44,802 bases of DNA from Verrucomicrobiota bacterium. Lineage in GTDB: Bacteria > Verrucomicrobiota > Verrucomicrobiia > Limisphaerales > UBA8199. Location: assembly GCA_029974925.1 (NCBI GenBank), contig JARKQH010000290.1:1-44802 (forward strand), written 5' to 3'. Positions 40,907 to 44,802 of this stretch are shown here, piece by piece (positions within the stretch are counted from its first letter, which is position 1; every line of letters starts with the position of its first letter). Both the position numbers and the translations under genes were made by a program. The notes beneath the pieces were generated by a model, which saw only the letters and a list, made by a program, of their open reading frames with translations, ran no database searches and was not told the origin of the DNA.

Positions 40907-42673
40907 TCAGGAACCGGCGGGTGTGGACGGGCTGGCTTTCGCTTCGCGCACGGGTTCCTGGGGGGTGGTTGAGTCCGTCCCCGCCACCGCCGGGTCGAGG
41001 GGATGCTCCTCCTCGGCCCAGTGTTTGGAAACGCGTCCGTTCCAGCAGGCCCAGTTGAGCGGATAAACATCGGGGTCGAAGATGACATGGTAGAAATGCC
41101 AGACGAGGATGGCGAGGCAGGCCAGGATCGCTTCGTAATAATGGATGGTGAGGGCGACATCCACGATCCAGCGGGGGAGGAAGCGGGTGACGTCAATCTT
41201 AAACCAAATCATCAAGCCGGTGACGCCCATGATGATGGTGCCCCAGACCACCGCCCAGTATTCCATTTTTTCCGCGTAGCCGAAGCGGCCGATCCGCGGC
41301 TTTTGGGTGCTCAGGCCGGTGAGGAAGCGGGCGTTGTCCCCCAGGTCCGCCAGGTCCTTTTTCGCGGGCAACAAGTCTTTGACCAATTGCCGGCCCTCTT
41401 TTCGGGCAAAGATATAGAAGAGGTGGTAAGCCCCCACGGCGAGGAGGACGACCCCGGCGACGCGGTGGCTCCAGCTTCGGACCAATTCGTTCGAGCCCAT
41501 CAGGCGGGACAGCCAGGAATCGGGGAACTTGAGGGCGAAGCCGGTGACGGCGAGGATGATGAAACTGACCGCGAGCACCAGGTGCTGCATGCGCTGCGAG
41601 AAGTTCATGCGGAGGATGCTAAGGTCGGCGGCGCGGTACCGGGCGGCGACCTTGCGCCAAAAGACCAGGAGGTTGTGGGCGAGCATGAAGCCGATCGTGC
41701 CGAAGATCAGGATCAGATAAATGCGGCGGACCCACCAGTTGACTTTGCCGCCAATGCCGTCGCCTTCGCTTTCGGCGGAGACGTGGATTTTGCTTTCGAC
41801 GAAGTTCGCCGTGGCGCCGGCGTGGCACTTGCCGCAGGTCTCGACGAGGTTGTCTTTGTGGATGCTGGAGCGCGGGTCGGAGGACGGCAGGATTTTGTGG
41901 ACGCCATGGCAACTGGCGCAGTTGGCGGCGAGCGTGGAGCCGTACTGGGCGGCGAGGCCATGGTAGCTTTCGAAGAAGGTCTTCACGCGGTCGGGTGGCA
42001 GGCGGTACTTGGTGTTCAGCCGCTCGGAGGCGTGACAGTTGCTGCAAACATCGGCCGAGATGCGGAGGGGGCTGCTGCCTTTGAGACCCTGGATTTGGTG
42101 CTCGTAATGGCAGTCGGTGCAGGTCGGGGCTTCGCGGCGGCCCAGGGCAGTCGCTTTGCCGTGGACACTTTCCGCGACATCGCGGGCGGCTTGTTCATGG
42201 CAGGCGCCGCAGGTTTCAGCGAGCTTCGAAAAATGCAGGGGGGAATCCGCAGAGGTGGGGGGCAGGATGGAGTGCGTGCCATGACAATCGCTGCAGGTGG
42301 CGGAGCCAACTTCGCCGCGAGCCAGGGCGAGGCCATGAACGCTGGCGCCATAACTGGCGGATTGCTCCTCGTGACACTTCGCGCAATGGACCGGCTCGGC
42401 CGCAACCTCGTCGTCGGGATGTTTGTCAGTGATGTCGTCGTGGCAACTGGCGCAGGTGTTCGTTTTGTGAACCGAGGCTTTCAGCTTGTCCAGATCCACA
42501 TAGAGGGAGATGGCGCGTCCGGCGGCATTCGTTTTGTACAAGTCCTTGTCCGAGTGGCAGTCCATGCAGGAGCTGTCTTTGATCTCCTCCGCGGCACGGA
42601 GGGCGAGGGGCCGGCCCGCCACCAAGGCGGCGAGCAGGACAACCAGCGGAAGCAAGAAACGCGCAGACACCAT
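40907..42673 (-). CDS. CbcL-like inner-membrane cytochrome: nonahaem c domain fused to b-type cytochrome
   Basis: From the ATG at 42673 the product is 588 residues. After a signal/anchor segment (ARFLLPLVVLLAALVAG), nine CXXCH motifs (C36, 74, 97, 127, 155, 185, 210, 252, 280) fill the periplasmic part, with repeated SVHG and CxDCHGTHSILP features. From ~315 there are about five membrane helices with histidines placed for two b haems (H364, H403, H417, H511, H526/H529), as in HydC/FdnI-type cytochrome b subunits. Geobacter CbcL has the same plan, nine c haems plus a diheme b domain, and oxidises menaquinol for electron transfer to low-potential external acceptors. By that analogy this is the quinol-side entry of the chain. 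Relation to CbcL is architectural; I have not aligned them. An in-frame TTG lies two codons upstream. Confidence 0.9.
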   Translation of the reverse strand: MVSARFLLPLVVLLAALVAGRPLALRAAEEIKDSSCMDCHSDKDLYKTNAAGRAISLYVDLDKLKASVHKTNTCASCHDDITDKHPDDEVAAEPVHCAKCHEEQSASYGASVHGLALARGEVGSATCSDCHGTHSILPPTSADSPLHFSKLAETCGACHEQAARDVAESVHGKATALGRREAPTCTDCHYEHQIQGLKGSSPLRISADVCSNCHASERLNTKYRLPPDRVKTFFESYHGLAAQYGSTLAANCASCHGVHKILPSSDPRSSIHKDNLVETCGKCHAGATANFVESKIHVSAESEGDGIGGKVNWWVRRIYLILIFGTIGFMLAHNLLVFWRKVAARYRAADLSILRMNFSQRMQHLVLAVSFIILAVTGFALKFPDSWLSRLMGSNELVRSWSHRVAGVVLLAVGAYHLFYIFARKEGRQLVKDLLPAKKDLADLGDNARFLTGLSTQKPRIGRFGYAEKMEYWAVVWGTIIMGVTGLMIWFKIDVTRFLPRWIVDVALTIHYYEAILACLAILVWHFYHVIFDPDVYPLNWACWNGRVSKHWAEEEHPLDPAVAGTDSTTPQEPVREAKASPSTPAGS

Positions 42674-42906
42674 AATCAATCTTATTCAAGAAAGCCCGAT
42701 CCATCACGTAAGGCTCTACATGACTTGCCCAATGTTTCGCATTTTTTGCACTGTGTGGCCGGGAGGCGGCCGAAAATGCGGAGGCCGCGGCATGTGGCGG
42801 GCGGCCTGGGTTGCGTCCAACCAGCCGAAAATTGCGCGCTGGCCGGCCAGAAGGGGTCAGCGGCGCACCACGGAGACCCGAGGGGACAGACGAGCCGGCT
42901 GCCGGC

Positions 42907-44802
42907 TCAGTGGACCAGGCGGGTGGTCATGGCGTAGATGATGAGGATCAGAAGCAGAACGCCCAAACCGAAGAAAATGTAGCCGAACGAGCGCGCAATC
43001 CCCTTCCAGCGCTGCCATTCGTCGCGGACCCGGAAATCGTCCAGCCGGCCTTCAGCGACCAGGCGGTCGTACCAGCGGCGGCGTTCGTGGAGCATTTCGT
43101 TCTTGGAGACGCGGCCGGAGAAGATGACCGTGTCCATGGGGAATTTCTCGATGCGGAAATGCGTGTTGAAGAAGTGAATGGAGAAGATGAAGCCGGCGGC
43201 CAGCAGCGCTTCGTCCGAATGAATGATCAAGGCAACGTTAATGATCCAGCCGGGGAGAAAGGAAGTGAAGAATTCCGGGAACCACATGATGAGGCCCGAG
43301 GCGCCGATGATGAAGACGCCCCAAAAGACGGCGAAGTAATCGAATTTTTCCCAATAGGTCCAGCGGTCGAATTGAGGTTTGGGTCCCTTGCCAAAGAACC
43401 ACTTGTTGTGGGCGACGAAATCGCGCCAGTCATGGAGGGTGGGAACCATCGAATCCGGGCCGAAGAGAACATTCCAGAGTTGTTTGAAACTCAGCTTGCC
43501 GGTTTGCGAATCGCGGACCTTGTGGCGGCCATGCCAGGCCTTGACGGCAAGCGAGGCCAGATGCAAGCCGAAATACAGGAAGGTCACGATGGCGCCCAGG
43601 CGGTGGAGGGCGCGGGCGGTTTCGGCGCCGCCGATGAACTGGAAGAGGGTTTTGGCCCAATCCGTGTAATAGAACTTGAGCGGCATGCCGGTAATGACGA
43701 GCAGGAGGAAGCTGGTGACCACCAGGAAATGGAGGAAGCGGTCAAACGGGGCAAAGCGGGTGAACCATTCGCCGCCGGTCTGCGTCTCGATTTTGGCCTC
43801 GCGAAACCGTTTTGAGTCATGGAGGTAGAGGTACACGGCGCGGAACAGCCAGGCGATGGTGTGGCCGCCAAAGAAGACGAAGACCCCGACCAGGAGGCTG
43901 GTCATGAACATGAAGGTCCAATACAGAACCGGGAAGCGCTCGCGGTCCAAAGGGTTGGCGTGAGGCTGGTAGGCGGCAAAGCCCGGATTGGCGTCCGGAT
44001 GGCATTGCTGGCAGGTGGCGACGATGTTGGTTTTGGAGAGGCGCGAGGCGGGGTTGGAGGGCGGCAGGACGTCGTGGTGGCCGTGGCAGTCGTAGCAGGC
44101 GGCGACATCGGGAGCCGCATTGGGCTTGCCCAGCGCCATGGCCTTGCCGTGGTAGGTATCGCGGTAATGAGTCAGGCTGTCCTGGTGGCATTTGCCGCAG
44201 CGCTGGTCGCTGGCCATCTTAAAATGGCCGGTGGTGGGGGGTTCGACATCATGAGCCGTGTGGCAGTCCGTGCAGACGGGACCGCGTTTGTCGCCTTTGG
44301 CCAGCAACTGGCCATGGACGCTGGACATGTAGGTCTCCTCGACCTTGTAATGGCATTTGCCACACGTCTTGGCGACGTTGGCGGGATTGATGGGCGAATC
44401 GCGGTCCACCGCGCGTTTGATGTCGTGAACGCCGTGGCAATCGTTGCACGAGGGGGCGACAATCAAGCCCTGTTTGAGGAGTTTCTGGCCGTGGATGCTG
44501 TCCATGTAATGGGACGCAGCCTCCGTGTTCTTCATTTTGTATTCCTGGGTGAGGCCCTCGTTGCTGTGACAGGCCGCGCAGGTGCGTGGCAGGTTGAGTT
44601 TGAAGACGGGGGAATGGCCATCGGTCACGGGCAGGATGCCATGGGAACCGTGGCAGTCCCAGCAACTGGCAGCCCCGGAGGCGCCGAGGGTGTGGCTGAC
44701 ACCATGAATGCTGGTGGCGTACTGGGCGGCCGCCTTTTGATGGCTTTCTTTGGGTTCGTGACAATTGATGCAGTTGGGCGGGGGCAGTTTGCTTTCGTGA
44801 AC
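42907..44802 (-). CDS. Second CbcL-like multihaem c / cytochrome b fusion, N-terminus cut by window edge
   Basis: The frame stays open to the right edge, so the gene is 5'-truncated; a GTG at 44628 is internal because the 58 codons before it encode two further haem motifs (CINCH and CWDCH) in the same repeat style. The visible 631 residues contain nine CXXCH motifs (CINCH, CWDCH, CAACH, CNDCH, CGKCH, CTDCH, CGKCH, CYDCH, CQQCH), so the full protein has at least nine. About six membrane helices follow from FPVLYWTFMFMTSLLVGVFVFF onward, with histidines in FLHFLVV, ALHRLG, GLHLAS, LIIHSDEA and SIHFFNTHF for b haems. Compared with the gene downstream it has one extra C-terminal helix (SFGYIFFGLGVLLLILIIYAM) and a longer loop between helices. 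Likely an inner-membrane quinol dehydrogenase of the electron-export chain. Confidence 0.9.
   Translation of the reverse strand, partial: VHESKLPPPNCINCHEPKESHQKAAAQYATSIHGVSHTLGASGAASCWDCHGSHGILPVTDGHSPVFKLNLPRTCAACHSNEGLTQEYKMKNTEAASHYMDSIHGQKLLKQGLIVAPSCNDCHGVHDIKRAVDRDSPINPANVAKTCGKCHYKVEETYMSSVHGQLLAKGDKRGPVCTDCHTAHDVEPPTTGHFKMASDQRCGKCHQDSLTHYRDTYHGKAMALGKPNAAPDVAACYDCHGHHDVLPPSNPASRLSKTNIVATCQQCHPDANPGFAAYQPHANPLDRERFPVLYWTFMFMTSLLVGVFVFFGGHTIAWLFRAVYLYLHDSKRFREAKIETQTGGEWFTRFAPFDRFLHFLVVTSFLLLVITGMPLKFYYTDWAKTLFQFIGGAETARALHRLGAIVTFLYFGLHLASLAVKAWHGRHKVRDSQTGKLSFKQLWNVLFGPDSMVPTLHDWRDFVAHNKWFFGKGPKPQFDRWTYWEKFDYFAVFWGVFIIGASGLIMWFPEFFTSFLPGWIINVALIIHSDEALLAAGFIFSIHFFNTHFRIEKFPMDTVIFSGRVSKNEMLHERRRWYDRLVAEGRLDDFRVRDEWQRWKGIARSFGYIFFGLGVLLLILIIYAMTTRLVH

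Noticed and set aside
44625-44628. GTG at 44628 as the start of the second c/b cytochrome
   Set aside because: The frame continues to the window edge and encodes two more CXXCH motifs in the same repeat pattern, so the start is outside the window.

Overview
The window is a GC-rich bacterial chromosome segment. Its most likely source is a member of the Verrucomicrobiota, perhaps a Limisphaerales/Pedosphaeraceae-like environmental lineage. This is inferred from gene content, not from a marker gene. The evidence is two giant secreted lamin-tail/CotH proteins ending in a 'FYRL'-type domain, a Tat-exported Gfo/Idh/MocA oxidoreductase beside a formylglycine-enzyme-like secreted protein, a secreted sialidase/LamG protein, and repeat-rich spacers. 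I see no tRNA, rRNA, CRISPR array, transposase or phage gene.

Layout. Positions 1-4020 carry minus-strand genes: a 5' gene fragment (amidohydrolase, cut by the window edge), a nitronate-monooxygenase-family protein, accD and comF. Positions 4020-11009 encode a 2329-residue secreted CotH/lamin-tail protein whose stop overlaps the comF start. Positions 11010-12211 have no convincing gene but hold an unusual array of alternating palindromes. Positions 12212-19634 carry a secreted sialidase-like protein (plus), then on minus an aldo/keto reductase, a small membrane protein, a Tat-exported dehydrogenase with a clear terminator, and an FG-GAP plus FGE-like protein. Positions 19635-20298 are a spacer with a period-8 polypyrimidine tract. 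Positions 20299-30799 encode a second giant lamin-tail/CotH protein and a beta-helix protein in one plus-strand transcription unit.

Positions 30860-44802 are the most interesting part: nine consecutive minus-strand genes that together look like a complete route for electrons from the quinone pool to the cell exterior. In transcription order they are two membrane proteins each fusing a nine-or-more-haem periplasmic domain to a b-type cytochrome (CbcL-like); hemA for haem synthesis; a tetrahaem exported cytochrome; a beta-propeller lipoprotein; a 15-haem lipoprotein built of 49-residue repeats; an outer-membrane beta-barrel; a second beta-propeller lipoprotein; and a 12-haem exported cytochrome. 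The visible sequence encodes 48 CXXCH motifs plus one CX3CH. The last four genes are packed with ATGA overlaps or a 6-nt gap, as expected for a porin-cytochrome complex. Porin-cytochrome clusters are known from Geobacter and Shewanella and have been reported in freshwater Verrucomicrobia genomes. What looks new here is the whole chain in one locus, the repeat-built 15-haem lipoprotein, the paired propellers, and a tetrahaem protein that shares its motif pattern with the first four haems of the 12-haem protein and is a candidate OmcE-like filament subunit.
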